64,000 bases of DNA from CAVVSD01 sp963757125 (GCA_963757125.1 CAVWQP010000001.1:8927-72926); one strand, 5' to 3'; positions 15,986 through 25,411 are shown, counted from the stretch's first letter. Notes: generated by a model from the sequence alone, not told the origin. Program-made: numbers and translations.

Positions 15986-18023
15986 GTGACGCACCTCACC
16001 GATCTCGTCCTGCGCCGGCGCCGGCTCGTCGCGGGTGCCTGGCTGCTCCTCGCGATCGCGGGTGTGTGGGCCTCGAGCGGGCTCTCCGGCGCGCTGTCGC
16101 AGTCGTTCGACGCCCCGGGGCGGCCGGCCTTCGAGGCCAACCGGGAGATCGTCGAGCGCTTCGGCAGCGGCGGCGTGATCGCACCGATCGTCGCGGTCGT
16201 CGACGGCGCGGACGCCCGCGACCCCGCAGTCGCGCGCGCGTTCGAGCGCGTCGCCGAGGCGGTGCCCGGCGCACGGCTCGCCGCCGGACCGCACCTCGTC
16301 TCAGATGACGGACGCACCGCCGCGGCGCTCATCCTGCCGCCGCCGGGGAGCCCTGCGCCCGACGAGAACCCCGAGGCGCTCGCGGCCGCCCGCGACGCGG
16401 CGCGCGGTCTGCGCGTCGGCGACGCACGTGTGCAGATCACCGGGACGGAGGCACTCGCGACGGACTCGGGCGACGGCGAGGGCATCGGGCTGCTCGTCGA
16501 GATCCTGCTGGGCGGGGTCGGCGCGCTCGTCGTGCTCGTGGTCGTCTTCGCGTCCTGGCTCGCGCTCGTGCCGCTCGTGGTGGCGGCGGTGTCGATCCTC
16601 ACGACGTTCCTGCTGCTCCGCGGGCTCGCGGAGCTGACCGAGGTGTCCTTCGTCGTCCAGTTCCTCGTCGGGCTCATCGGGCTCGGCGTCGCGATCGACT
16701 ACTCGCTGCTCGTGGTCGTCCGCTGGCGCGAGGAGCGCGACCGCGGCGCGGCCGAGCACGAGGCCGTGCCACGCGCGATGGCGACCGCAGGGCGTTCCGT
16801 CGCCGTGAGCGGCACGACCGTGGCCATCGGCCTGCTCGCCCTCGTCGTCGTCCCGGTGCCGTTCATCCGCTCGATCGGGTTCGGCGGCCTGCTCATCCCG
16901 CTCGTGTCCGTGGTCGCCGCGCTCACCCTGCTGCCCGTCGTGCTCGAGACGCTCGGCGGCCGGCTCGACCGACGCCGGCAGGGCCGCGAACGCGACGCGG
17001 GCGCCGGATGGACGCGCTGGTCGCGCTTCGTCGTCCGTCGCCGTTGGCCCGCGGCGATCGTCGGCCTGGCGCTGCTCGTCGCCCTCGCCGTCGTCGCGAC
17101 CGGCCTGCGGCCGGGCCAGCCGTCGGTCGACGCGCTCTCCGCCGGCGGCGAGGCGCGCACGGCGCTCACCGCGCTCGAGGACTCCGGGCTCGGCGCGGGC
17201 ACCGTCACACCGATCGAGGTCCTCACCGATGCGCCGGAGCCGGCGGCCGCGCGGCTGCGCGACGTGGACGGCGTGCGCGCCGTCGACGCCCCGGACGACG
17301 CGGCCTGGCGCGACGGCGACCGGCGCGCGCTGCTCGCCCTGCCGAGCGAGGACTCTGCGTCCGACGCCGGCCGCGCGACGCTCGACGCCGTCCGCGACCT
17401 GTCGCTCCCCGGCCGCGGCGTCGTCGGCGGCCCGGCGGCGCAGGACCGCGACCTGACGGAGGCGATCTACGCCGCGTTCCCGCTCATGGTCGCGCTCATC
17501 GCCGTCGTGACGTTCGCGCTGCTCGCCCGTGCGCTGCGATCGGTCCTGCTCCCGCTGAAGGCCGTGCTCCTCAACGTGCTGTCCGTCGGCGCGGCGTTCG
17601 GCGTCGTCGTGCTCGTGTGGCAGGAGGGCCTCGGCTCCGAGCTCATCGGCGGCGTGCCCGCCACCGGCGCGACGACGACGTGGGTGCCGCTCGCGATCTT
17701 CGCGTTCCTCTACGGGCTCTCCATGGACTACGAGGTCTTCATCCTCAGCCGGATGCGGGAGGAGTACGACGCGACCGGCGACACCGACGAGGCGGTGATC
17801 CGGGGCCTCGGACGGACGGGCCGCCTCGTGACGAGCGCCGCGCTCATCCTCTTCCTGGCCTTCGTCGCACTGGGCGCAGGGCCGAACACGGAGATCAAGA
17901 TCCTCGCGACCGGCCTGGCGGCCGGGATCCTGCTGGACGCGACGGTCGTGCGGGCGCTGGTCGTCCCGGCGCTGGTCACGCTGTTCGGCCGCTGGAACTG
18001 GTGGCTGCCCGGGAAGGCGCTAG
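15986..18023 (+). CDS. MMPL-family RND transporter with a 1-base frameshift at its 3' end
   Basis: About 678 residues if the frame is corrected. Two repeats of one plus five helices with GLGVAIDYSLLVVVRWREER and FLYGLSMDYEVFILSRMREE, the Asp-Tyr proton-relay helices. The family-typical end WNWWLPG is reached at 18013. As given, the frame has no stop here and stays open to 20890, antisense to two real genes. If one G of the GGG at 18011-18013 is removed the end becomes LPGRR-stop, with TAG at 18021-18023 sharing CTAG with the convergent RDD gene. The coordinates given end at that stop. Co-transcribed with the ECF sigma/anti-sigma pair. Confidence 0.82.
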
Positions 18024-19240
18024 AGCAGCGCGTCGTCGGTGTCGACGACGACGGTGTTCGCCATCCAGTCCGCCAGCCCCCGCCGCCGGCGGGTGAACAG
18101 CACCGGCCAGAAGCCCGCGAAGAACGGGATCGCGGACAGGATCAGCCCGACGAAGCGGACGACCGCCCGCGGGACGGAGATCGGCTCCCGCCTGTTGTCG
18201 GACAGGACCCGGAAGCGCATGACGAGCGCGCCCGTGGTCTGACCCGTCGTGCTCCAGAAGAACACGAAGTAGCTCGCGGCCCACACGAGGTAGGCCGCCC
18301 CCCCGACCGCCTTGATGATCGTGTCGACCGTGTCGGGGACGTGCAGGGCGGTGACGACCAGCCCGACCACCGTGCCGGTGACGAGCGCGACGACATGGAT
18401 GATCAGCGCGTCGACCGCGAGTGCGATCGCACGCGTGACGAGCCCCGTGTAGGGCACGCACGCTCGGGGGCGCCACGGCCACGCGCTCAGGCCGGCGACG
18501 CGCCGCCCGGCAGGTCCTGGCCGGGACCCGGCTCGACCACGCCGGCGCGTCGCTCGCCGGGTCGCGCGGTCGAGCCAGTCGTCCATGCGCCGCGACCGGA
18601 TGCGGACCTCGTCGGCCACCTCGTCCGCGAGACCCATGGTCTGGTGTGCGATGGCGTCGGTGACGGCCTTGCTGCTGGCGATCTGGTCGATCATCTCCCA
18701 GAGCTCCTCGCTCGCCAGGAGCTGCCGGACACCGACGTCGAGCAGCTTGCTCTCGAGCACGCGCGCGACCATGCGCTCCATGCCGGGGCTGTCGGCGACG
18801 GCGCCGACGAGGACCTCGACGCGATCGCTCTCGAGCGTCGTGAGGACGAGGGCCTCGACGCGCGGATCGGCGAGCACCCCGGTCAGGGAGCGCTCGACGA
18901 CCCCGTCCGCGACCAGGCCCTCCACGACGCGCTCGGCGACCCCCGCGCGGACGACCTCGGCGGAGACCCGCTCGATGACCGCGTCGCGGATGAGCACGTC
19001 GGCGACGTGGTCCACGAGCGGCCCGTCGAGCAGACCGGTGATCGCGCGCTCGATCAGCGGGCTGCGCACGATGCGGTCCACGGCGATCGCCGTGACCGGC
19101 GAGTCGAGCACGCGGTCGAGCGCATCCAGCGCGGCGCGCTCGGCGGACGGCCGCAGCCGCCGGTCGAGCGCGCGTGCCGGGCGCATGGCCTCGCGGGTCA
19201 CGGAGACGGCGAGGTCCGAGGCTGTGTCAGCGAGGCCCAT
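18020..19240 (-). CDS. RDD-domain membrane protein with long helical N-terminal region
   Basis: 406 residues. Residues 1-230 are soluble, helical and repetitive, with units such as VSAEVVRAGVAERVVEGLVA and VLESDRVEVLVGAVADSPGM. Residues 262-395 are an RDD domain: YTGLVTRAIALAVDALIIHV with its Arg/Asp pair, then TTGQTTGALVMRFRVLSDN and the final helix before RGLADWMANTVVVD. RDD proteins are thought to act in ion or solute transport. The N-terminal repeat region is not a standard partner domain. Confidence 0.83.
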   Translation of the reverse strand: MGLADTASDLAVSVTREAMRPARALDRRLRPSAERAALDALDRVLDSPVTAIAVDRIVRSPLIERAITGLLDGPLVDHVADVLIRDAVIERVSAEVVRAGVAERVVEGLVADGVVERSLTGVLADPRVEALVLTTLESDRVEVLVGAVADSPGMERMVARVLESKLLDVGVRQLLASEELWEMIDQIASSKAVTDAIAHQTMGLADEVADEVRIRSRRMDDWLDRATRRATRRRGRAGSRPGPAGRRVAGLSAWPWRPRACVPYTGLVTRAIALAVDALIIHVVALVTGTVVGLVVTALHVPDTVDTIIKAVGGAAYLVWAASYFVFFWSTTGQTTGALVMRFRVLSDNRREPISVPRAVVRFVGLILSAIPFFAGFWPVLFTRRRRGLADWMANTVVVDTDDALL

Positions 19241-19288
19241 GTGCCTCTTCTACCGGACCCGGCGCGTCAGCGCACGAACTGCACGACC

Positions 19289-20893
19289 TCACGCCTCGTG
19301 CAGAACCTGCTCCGGGGCGTCGATCTGCTCCGCGGGCTCCTCGGCCGTCGGCACCGAAGCCGCCTTCGGGAGCAGCCTGGCGACGATGAACGCCGCCGCC
19401 ATGATCCCCGCCATGATCCAGACGACCGTCTGGGTGGACTGGGCGATGTCGACCTTGACCGCGTGCAGGATCGCGTCGGCACCGGAGCCGGCCTGCGACG
19501 CGAGGCCTCCGCCGCCACCGGTGTTGCCGCCCGCGGTGATCGAGTGCGCGATGCGGTCGGCCTCGGCCGCCGGGACGCCGTTGCTGCGCAGCGTCGAGCC
19601 GACCTGGTCGACGTTGTCGCTGGCGAACAGCGATCCCATGACGGCCAGGCCGAGGCTGGCGCCCAGGTTGCGGATGGTCTGGGTGATGCCGGTGACCTCG
19701 CCGTAGCCGGCGCCCGGCGCGCGGTTCAGCGCGTCGGTGCTCACGGGGCCGAGCACGAGCCCGAGCCCGGCGCCCGCGACGACGATCCAGTACCACTGGC
19801 CACCGAAGTCCAGGTCGGGGAGCTGCCGGCCCCAGAGGTAGAAGCCGACCGCCGAGACGGCGCAGCCGAGCACGACGGCCGGGCGGGCGCCGCGCTTGTC
19901 GAAGATCCGCCCGCCCCACTGCGCCGCGGTGGCGAAGCCGCCGAAGAAGACCAGCAGGAACAGGCCCGCGTTCGTCGCCGAGAAGCCCAGCGCGGCCTGC
20001 GCGTAGACGCTGGCGAAGAAGAAGAACGGGACGAACACCGCGGACATCAGCAGGAGGACGGCGTTGTCGACGAAGAACCCGCGGTCCTCGAACAGCCGGA
20101 CGCGGATGAGCGGCTCGCGCTGGCGCAGCTCGGATGCGACGAACACGACGAGCAGCACGATGCCGACGATGATCGATCCGAGCGTCTTCACGTCCGTCCA
20201 GCCCCAGACGCCCGCCTGCTGGAGCCCGAGGACGACGAAGCCCATGCCCGCCGAGATCAGCACGGCGGCGCGGTAGTCGATCGATCCGGGCACACGCGTC
20301 TCGGCCGGCTTTGCCTTGAACGTGAGGATGAGCGCGATGATGGCGACGGGGATGTTGATCCAGAAGATCGCGCGCCAGGTCCACTCGGTGAGGTAGCCGC
20401 CTGCGAGCGGGCCGACGGCGGTCAGCGCGCCCGTGATGCCGAAGAAGGCGGCCAGGGCGCGACCGCGCTCGGCCAGCGGGAAGGCGGAGACGACGATCCC
20501 CAGGGCGGCGGGGAACAGGAGCGCTGCGAACGCGCCCTGCAGGACGCGGAAGATGATCATCCAGGCCTCGCCGATGCTGCCGGTGGGCGTCGCGCCACAC
20601 AGCGCCGAGCACACTGCGAAGCCGACGATCCCGACGATGACCATGCGTCGATGACCGAGGACGTCGGAGAGCTTGCCGCCGAGCGCGAACAGGGCGGCGA
20701 GCGACAGGAGGTAGCCGTTGACGATCCACTGCGCGCCGGTCGAGGAGAGCGAGAGATCCTTCTGCAGATCCGGGATCGCCAGCGCGACGATCGTCTGGTC
20801 GATGAACATCATCGCGACCGCGAAGATCATCGCGACGAGGACGAGCTGCTTGTTCGAGGATCCTGCCTGGGGGGCAGCGGATTGCGTTGACAT
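19289..20893 (-). CDS. DHA2-type (EmrB/QacA) MFS drug efflux transporter
   Basis: 534 residues with about 14 hydrophobic helices. Motifs of drug:H+ antiporter-2 pumps: FIDQTIVALAIPDLQKDL, GGKLSDVLGHRRMVIVG (motif A), RVLQGAFAALLFPAAL and GITGALTAVGPLAGGYLTEW (motif C). Loop 13-14 is Gly-rich and extracellular. ATG 20893 is chosen over 20932 because the longer form adds a charged tail and GGAG lies upstream of 20893. Probably exports cationic or hydrophobic toxins. Confidence 0.9.
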   Translation of the reverse strand: MSTQSAAPQAGSSNKQLVLVAMIFAVAMMFIDQTIVALAIPDLQKDLSLSSTGAQWIVNGYLLSLAALFALGGKLSDVLGHRRMVIVGIVGFAVCSALCGATPTGSIGEAWMIIFRVLQGAFAALLFPAALGIVVSAFPLAERGRALAAFFGITGALTAVGPLAGGYLTEWTWRAIFWINIPVAIIALILTFKAKPAETRVPGSIDYRAAVLISAGMGFVVLGLQQAGVWGWTDVKTLGSIIVGIVLLVVFVASELRQREPLIRVRLFEDRGFFVDNAVLLLMSAVFVPFFFFASVYAQAALGFSATNAGLFLLVFFGGFATAAQWGGRIFDKRGARPAVVLGCAVSAVGFYLWGRQLPDLDFGGQWYWIVVAGAGLGLVLGPVSTDALNRAPGAGYGEVTGITQTIRNLGASLGLAVMGSLFASDNVDQVGSTLRSNGVPAAEADRIAHSITAGGNTGGGGGLASQAGSGADAILHAVKVDIAQSTQTVVWIMAGIMAAAFIVARLLPKAASVPTAEEPAEQIDAPEQVLHEA

Positions 20894-21012
20894 CGGAGGC
20901 TCCTGGACGCGAGTTGACGGGTGTTGGTGCAACCATCTCGATTTCGCCGACGCCGTGCCTCCGTATTGCGCTACTGCATCTCGGCGCCCGTCCCTACGTA
21001 AGGAGCTCCGTC

Positions 21013-21489
21013 ATGGTCCGAAGGGTCGCCCTCCTCGCCGCACTCGCCTCGCTGGCTGCCGCGGCACCCGCTGCGGCGCAGTCTCAGACGCTCACCGTCA
21101 CCGAGACCGCCCGCGGCGGCACGAGCGACGTCGTCGACCATCCGCCGAAGTCCCCCAGCGGCGGCGCGGACCGGCAGCTCTCCAAGGACGACACCCTCGT
21201 CATCACGAACCCGCTGCGCGACACGTCCAACCGGCCGATCGGGACCGTGCGGGCGAGCTGCGCGATCACGAAGGCCGGCGGGTTCGACAAGGCGGCGGCC
21301 GACTGCCTCGGCGTCTTCCAGATGAAGGCCGGGCGGCTCTACGTGACGCTCCCGCTCGACTTCGCCTCGTCGACATCGCACGGCACCGTGCTCGGCGGGA
21401 CCGGCGCCTACGCGGGCCTGCGCGGCACGTGGACGTCGGTCCAGCATCGGAACGGCAGCTCGACCGACACCTTCACGCTCGCTCCCTGA
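21013..21489 (+). CDS. secreted allene-oxide-cyclase/dirigent-like barrel protein
   Basis: 158 residues. A Sec signal peptide (VRRVALLAALASLAAAAPAAAQ) is followed by a beta-rich domain ending GGTGAYAGLRGTWTSVQ, the motif of AOC-barrel-like/dirigent-like bacterial secreted proteins. Function in bacteria is unknown. AAGGAG lies 7 nt before the ATG. Its 3' end overlaps the convergent response-regulator gene by 17 bp. Confidence 0.8.
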   Translation: MVRRVALLAALASLAAAAPAAAQSQTLTVTETARGGTSDVVDHPPKSPSGGADRQLSKDDTLVITNPLRDTSNRPIGTVRASCAITKAGGFDKAAADCLGVFQMKAGRLYVTLPLDFASSTSHGTVLGGTGAYAGLRGTWTSVQHRNGSSTDTFTLAP

Positions 21490-22000
21490 CGTCGCTCCCC
21501 AGGGCCACGAACGCGCCGGCGACGCGCGCGACGGTGAGCAGGTCGAGCTCTGAGGCCGACCGCCCCGCCGCGCGCAGCCGGGCCACCATGACCGCGACGA
21601 CCTCGGGGTCGAGCACCGTGCCGCCGTCGGCGATCTCGCGGACCGACGCGAGGAACTGCGCCGAGTCCGCCATGCGCTGCTTGAGGAGGTAGCCGGTGGC
21701 GCGCACGCCGAGCGTCAGCAGCTCGACGGCGTAGCGCACCTGGAGGTGGTGGGAGATGACGAGGACCGGCGTGCCCGGCCTGTCGGCACGGATCGCCCGG
21801 ACGGCACGCAGACCCTCGTCGCGCTGCGTGGGCGGCATGCGGACGTCGGCGATGACGAGGGCGGGACGGTCGGCCTGCGCGCGCCGCACGAGACCGGGAC
21901 CGTCGCCTGCCACGCCGACGACCTCGTGCCCGGCGCCCGTCAGCATGCGGGCGAGCGCATCCCTGAGGAGCACCTCGTCCTCCCCGATCACGATGCGCAT
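21473..22000 (-). CDS. response regulator receiver protein lacking the HTH output domain
   Basis: 175 residues. A full receiver domain: acidic pocket GEDE at 7-10, phosphoacceptor Asp52 in VIADVRMPP, and Lys in GYLLKQR. The sequence after DPEVVAVMVARLRAAG should continue into a LuxR HTH (TPREREVL-type), as in the adjacent paralogue, but instead ends with an unrelated tail of about 30 residues. It may be a natural single-domain regulator or a truncated one. The start is leaderless: TAGCGT at 22007-22012, 6 nt, ATG. Confidence 0.85.
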   Translation of the reverse strand: MRIVIGEDEVLLRDALARMLTGAGHEVVGVAGDGPGLVRRAQADRPALVIADVRMPPTQRDEGLRAVRAIRADRPGTPVLVISHHLQVRYAVELLTLGVRATGYLLKQRMADSAQFLASVREIADGGTVLDPEVVAVMVARLRAAGRSASELDLLTVARVAGAFVALGSDVRERA

Positions 22001-22006
22001 GCGCGG

Positions 22007-22012
22007 ACGCTA
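22007..22012 (-). promoter_or_regulatory. -10 element of leaderless response-regulator message
   Basis: On the minus strand TAGCGT, 6 nt, then the ATG at 22000. Confidence 0.5.
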
Positions 22013-22078
22013 CGGAGCCCCCGGGCGTACGGGGTGGACCTGGGACCCCTGCCGCCGGGGGACGCTGGACCCCTCTCG

Positions 22079-22726
22079 TCAGGCGTTGAGGTAGCGCACG
22101 ACCGCGAGGACGCGGCGATGGTCGTTGGAGTCGACGTCGAGGCCGAGCGCTGCGTAGATGTGGGAGACGTGCTTGATGACGGCCTTCTCGGACAGCACGA
22201 GCTGCTCGGCGATGCCGGCGTTGCTGCGTCCCTCGGCCATGAGGCCGAGCACGTCGCGCTGGCGCGGGGTGAGGTCGGCGAGGGGGCCGGTGCGCGTGCC
22301 GCTGATCATGCTGCGCACGACCTCGGGGTCGAGGACCGAGGCACCCGCGCCGACGCGGCGCAGGTCCTCGCAGAACGCATCGCCGTCCGCCACGCGCTGC
22401 TTGAGCAGATAGCCGATGCCCGCGGCGTTCTCGCTGCTCTCGACGAGCTCGGTCGCGTAGCGGCCCTGGACGTGCTGCGACAGCACGACGACCGCGATGT
22501 GGGGGTGGCTCTCGCGGATCGTGAGCGCAGCCCGCAGCCCCTCGTCCGTCTGACTCGGCGGCATCCGGACGTCGGCGATGACGAGGTCGGGGTCGTGGGC
22601 CCGCGCCTTGCGGACGAGGTCCTCGCCGTCGCCCGCGACGCCCGCGACCTCGAACCCGCGGCGCTCGAGCAGGAGCACCAGGCCCTCCCGCAGGAGCGCC
22701 TGGTCCTCGCCGATCACGATCCGCAC
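22079..22726 (-). CDS. NarL/LuxR-family response regulator
   Basis: 215 residues, GTG start. Receiver with Asp52 (VIADVRMPPSQT) and Lys in YLLKQR. The LuxR-type HTH is at about 150-205: LTPRQRDVLGLMAEGRSNAG, IAEQLVLSEKAVIKHVSHIY. The 13-bp overlap with the upstream histidine kinase shows they are cognate. It will bind DNA when phosphorylated; targets are unknown. About half of the receiver is near-identical in pattern to the HTH-less paralogue next door. Confidence 0.93.
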   Translation of the reverse strand: MRIVIGEDQALLREGLVLLLERRGFEVAGVAGDGEDLVRKARAHDPDLVIADVRMPPSQTDEGLRAALTIRESHPHIAVVVLSQHVQGRYATELVESSENAAGIGYLLKQRVADGDAFCEDLRRVGAGASVLDPEVVRSMISGTRTGPLADLTPRQRDVLGLMAEGRSNAGIAEQLVLSEKAVIKHVSHIYAALGLDVDSNDHRRVLAVVRYLNA

Positions 22727-24501
22727 GGCAGCTCCGCGAGGATGAACGTCCCGCCGCCGCGAGGGCTGCTGACGACGAGCCGGCCGTCGAGCGCGTCCAC
22801 GCGGTCGGCCATGCCGCGCAGCCCGGCCCCGCCGTTGGCCTGCGCGCCGCCCGTGCCGTCGTCGGTGATCTCGACGCGCAGCTCGCCGTCGGCGTGCACC
22901 AGCCGCACGTCGACGACGGAGGCCTGCGCGTGCTTGATCGTGTTGGCGAGCGCCTCGGCGACGATGAAGTAGCCGGTGCTCTCGACCGGCCCGGGGAGCG
23001 GGCCGCGCGCGCGGTCGAGGTCCAGGGCGACGGGGATCGGGCACCGCGCCGTGAGCTCCTCGACGGCGGCGCAGAGACCGCGCTCGGTGAGCATCGCGGG
23101 CATGACGCCCTGCACGAGCCCCCGCAGCTCGGTGATCGCCGTCTGCAGGCCCGCGCCGAGATCGTCCGCGAGCGCCGGATCGCTCTTCACGGCGTCCGCC
23201 TGGATCGCGAGCAGGACGAGCCGGCCCTGCAACCCGTCGTGGAGGTCGCGCGCGATCCGCCGCCGCTCGGCGTCGGAGGCCTCCACGGTCCGCGCGAGCG
23301 CGCGCTGGAGGCGGTCGCGGCCCGCGCGCAGCTCCGCGGTCAGCTGCTCGTTGTGCAGCGCGATCGCGACGACGCGGCCCGCGGACTCGACGGTCTCGCG
23401 GTCGGCGATGAGCGTCGCGTCGTAGTGGATGGCGCCGACACGCCGTCCGCTCAACATCACGTCCACGGACGCCGGCCCCGACCCCGTGGCGAGCGCCTCG
23501 TGAGGCGCGAGCACGAGCTCGAGCGACGGATCGCCCAGCGCGTCGGCCAGCGCGCCCTCGAGCGCGGGGCGCGAGCGATCGGCACGCAGCCACGCCGCCA
23601 GCTCCTGCAGCTCGCCGGTGCGTGCGAACCCGCCGCGCAGCAGGCCGACGGCGAAGGCGACCGGGACGCCGGCGAGGACCGCCATCTGCGCGACGACGGA
23701 GATCTCGACGTCCGGGAAGAGCGCACGGGTCCTCGAGCTGAACGGGACGTAGAGCACGGCGACGATGCCGTAGAGGAAGATCGGCGCGAGGACGCGGCGC
23801 TGTGCGGGCACCGCGGCACGCAGCCGGCTGGCGAGGATGACGACGGTGACCGCAACGAGCAGGCCGCCGATCGCCCACTGCGTCCACTGGGCGGCATCGA
23901 CTATGCCGGGCCGCGCAGCGAGCCGCAGGACGGTCCACGGCGCGTCCGGCCCGCCGACGAACAGGTACTGCGGCGCCTGCACCGCGAGGCAGAGCGCGTA
24001 CCCCGCCATCACCGTCAACCGGCTCGCCGTCCCGTGCAGCCGGCCGGACGGGAACGCGTGCAGCAGGTGGAACACGAGCGCCAGCGGGAGCGTCGCGAGG
24101 ATCAGGCCGCCGGCGACGAGCGCCGGCGTCGCCACGTTCCCGAACCCTGCCGCGAGCCAGCTGAGGCCCGCGGCGACCATGATCGCGCCGAGGCGGTTCG
24201 AGGGCCGGCGCAGCCACGCGACGATCCCCGCGGCGAGGTAGATCCACGCGCAGATCGCGAAGCAGCAGAGCACCCAGTACGGCGCGCCCGCCGGCAGGCT
24301 CAGGATGAGCGCGAGCTGCACGAGCCCGATGACGATCACCGCGGCCGCCAGCTCCGCGAGCGCGACGGCGAGTGTCCGTGACGCCGTGCGGCGGTGCTCC
24401 GGGCGGGGCGCGCGGCCTGGTCCCTTCGCCGGACCGGCGTCGATCTCCGGCGCGGAGTCCCCGGTGGGACGCGCTGGGAGTCTCGTCACCGGGAGGGCCA
24501 T
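22714..24501 (-). CDS. multi-TM NarL-family histidine kinase
   Basis: 595 residues. About eight transmembrane helices in the first 290 residues form a membrane sensor without a clear extracellular domain. A GAF-like linker follows (VDVMLSGRRVGAIHYDATLI). HisKA_3 has His421 in RRIARDLHDGLQGRL, and the HATPase domain has YFIVAEALANTIKHAQ and DDGTGGAQANGGAGLRGMAD. I chose ATG 24501 rather than GTG 24543 because the promoter at 24545-24574 puts transcription start near 24538. Partner of the regulator at 22079. Confidence 0.9.
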   Translation of the reverse strand: MALPVTRLPARPTGDSAPEIDAGPAKGPGRAPRPEHRRTASRTLAVALAELAAAVIVIGLVQLALILSLPAGAPYWVLCCFAICAWIYLAAGIVAWLRRPSNRLGAIMVAAGLSWLAAGFGNVATPALVAGGLILATLPLALVFHLLHAFPSGRLHGTASRLTVMAGYALCLAVQAPQYLFVGGPDAPWTVLRLAARPGIVDAAQWTQWAIGGLLVAVTVVILASRLRAAVPAQRRVLAPIFLYGIVAVLYVPFSSRTRALFPDVEISVVAQMAVLAGVPVAFAVGLLRGGFARTGELQELAAWLRADRSRPALEGALADALGDPSLELVLAPHEALATGSGPASVDVMLSGRRVGAIHYDATLIADRETVESAGRVVAIALHNEQLTAELRAGRDRLQRALARTVEASDAERRRIARDLHDGLQGRLVLLAIQADAVKSDPALADDLGAGLQTAITELRGLVQGVMPAMLTERGLCAAVEELTARCPIPVALDLDRARGPLPGPVESTGYFIVAEALANTIKHAQASVVDVRLVHADGELRVEITDDGTGGAQANGGAGLRGMADRVDALDGRLVVSSPRGGGTFILAELPCGS

Positions 24502-24544
24502 GGGAGTCACCGGGACCCGCGCGCGTGCGCGCTCCCGATGCACG

Positions 24545-24574
24545 ACCTTACGGTTGACTGTGCAACGAGGTCAA
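24545..24574 (-). promoter_or_regulatory. sigma-70-type promoter of the kinase/regulator operon
   Basis: On the minus strand: TTGACC (24574-24569), 18-nt spacer, TAAGGT (24550-24545). This is the best -35/-10 match I found. Expected +1 is near 24538. Confidence 0.6.
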
Positions 24575-24645
24575 GCCGCGCAGCCTGTCGATCTCCTCCA
24601 AACCGGATGATGAAGAGCGGGAGGCGGCCCGCCTATCATCGGCGC

Positions 24646-24681
24646 GTGACCGGGAACAGCACGAGACGGCGATGGCGGTAG
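24646..24681 (+). CDS. possible 11-residue leaderless leader peptide
   Basis: TATCAT at 24634-24639, 6 nt, then GTG opens VTGNSTRRRWR-stop. The TAG at 24679-24681 lies just inside the next gene, whose ATG is 24672. The geometry fits translation coupling, but nothing beyond position supports it. Confidence 0.3.
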   Translation: MTGNSTRRRWR

Positions 24682-24941
24682 CCGTCCACATCACTGCGCA
24701 CGGGATGTCCAAGGACGACTACGCGCGCGTCATGGGCGAGCTGCAGGCCACGGGCGACGGCGAGCCCGACGGCCGCATCCACCACACCGCGTACGGCGAC
24801 GACGAGGTCCACATGTTCGAGGTGTGGGATTCGCCGGAGCAGTTCCAGGCGCATCAGGACAAGCGCTTCGCGCTCATCCAGGGTGCGGGTCTCGACGCGG
24901 GCATCGTCGACGTGCACCCCGTGCACGCGTACCCGGACTAA
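24672..24941 (+). CDS. small dimeric alpha/beta-barrel-like protein
   Basis: 89 residues. The pattern AVHITAHGMSKDDYARVMGE, IHHTAYGDDEVHMFEVWDSP, EQFQAHQDKRF suggests the ferredoxin-like ABM/YciI-type dimeric fold (EvW-S-eqF-H being common to monooxygenase-like stress proteins). Function unknown. It overlaps a possible leader peptide at its start, and its TAA overlaps the convergent stop. Confidence 0.75.
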   Translation: MAVAVHITAHGMSKDDYARVMGELQATGDGEPDGRIHHTAYGDDEVHMFEVWDSPEQFQAHQDKRFALIQGAGLDAGIVDVHPVHAYPD

Positions 24942-25411
24942 CCGCCGGGCCGGACCGGGACGTCGAGCGCGTCGTGGTGGCCGGGCCACGTCAGCGCCAT
25001 GCGCCAGCAGCCCGGCGCCGGCAGGTCGATGCCGGAGGGGCCGGGACCGCCCGGCACGACCCGCGTCACGATCGGCCCGATCCGCGTCGTCCCGCGCATG
25101 CGCCACGCGCGGATCCGCAGGTCCCCCTGCGCGACGGGATCGCGCGCGACCCAGAGGATCTTGTTCCGGTGCTTGCGGGAGGGCGACGCCCGCAGCGGAT
25201 AGTTGAACAGCACGGCGACGATGCGCCCCGAGCGGCCGACGACGTGCGGCACCGACTGGTCGGGCGGCGTGAACCCCCCACGAGCCCACGTCGGCAGGGA
25301 CCCGCGGTCGACGTGGACGGAGCACGCGGGGACCGTGGCTGCGACGGCATCGGCGCCGGTCGCGAGGGTGGCGGGCCCGAGCACGGCGAGCACCGCGAGA
25401 AGGGCCCTCAT
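24938..25411 (-). CDS. secreted protein of unknown function
   Basis: 157 residues. Signal peptide RALLAVLAVLGPATLATGA followed by a mature part with two Cys residues (PACSVHVD and PAPGCWRMAL) that could pair. The end resembles the 'GCW-R-L-TWPGH-D-LDV' motif of small extracytoplasmic beta-sandwich proteins in actinobacteria. ATG 25411 overlaps the stop of the preceding minus-strand gene by ATGA, which supports this start and shows an operon. Confidence 0.75.
   Translation of the reverse strand: MRALLAVLAVLGPATLATGADAVAATVPACSVHVDRGSLPTWARGGFTPPDQSVPHVVGRSGRIVAVLFNYPLRASPSRKHRNKILWVARDPVAQGDLRIRAWRMRGTTRIGPIVTRVVPGGPGPSGIDLPAPGCWRMALTWPGHHDALDVPVRPGG

Noticed and set aside
18024..20890. C-terminal extension of the MMPL frame
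   Set aside because: Reads Arg/Asp/Glu-rich nonsense opposite the RDD and MFS genes; explained by one surplus G at 18011-18013.
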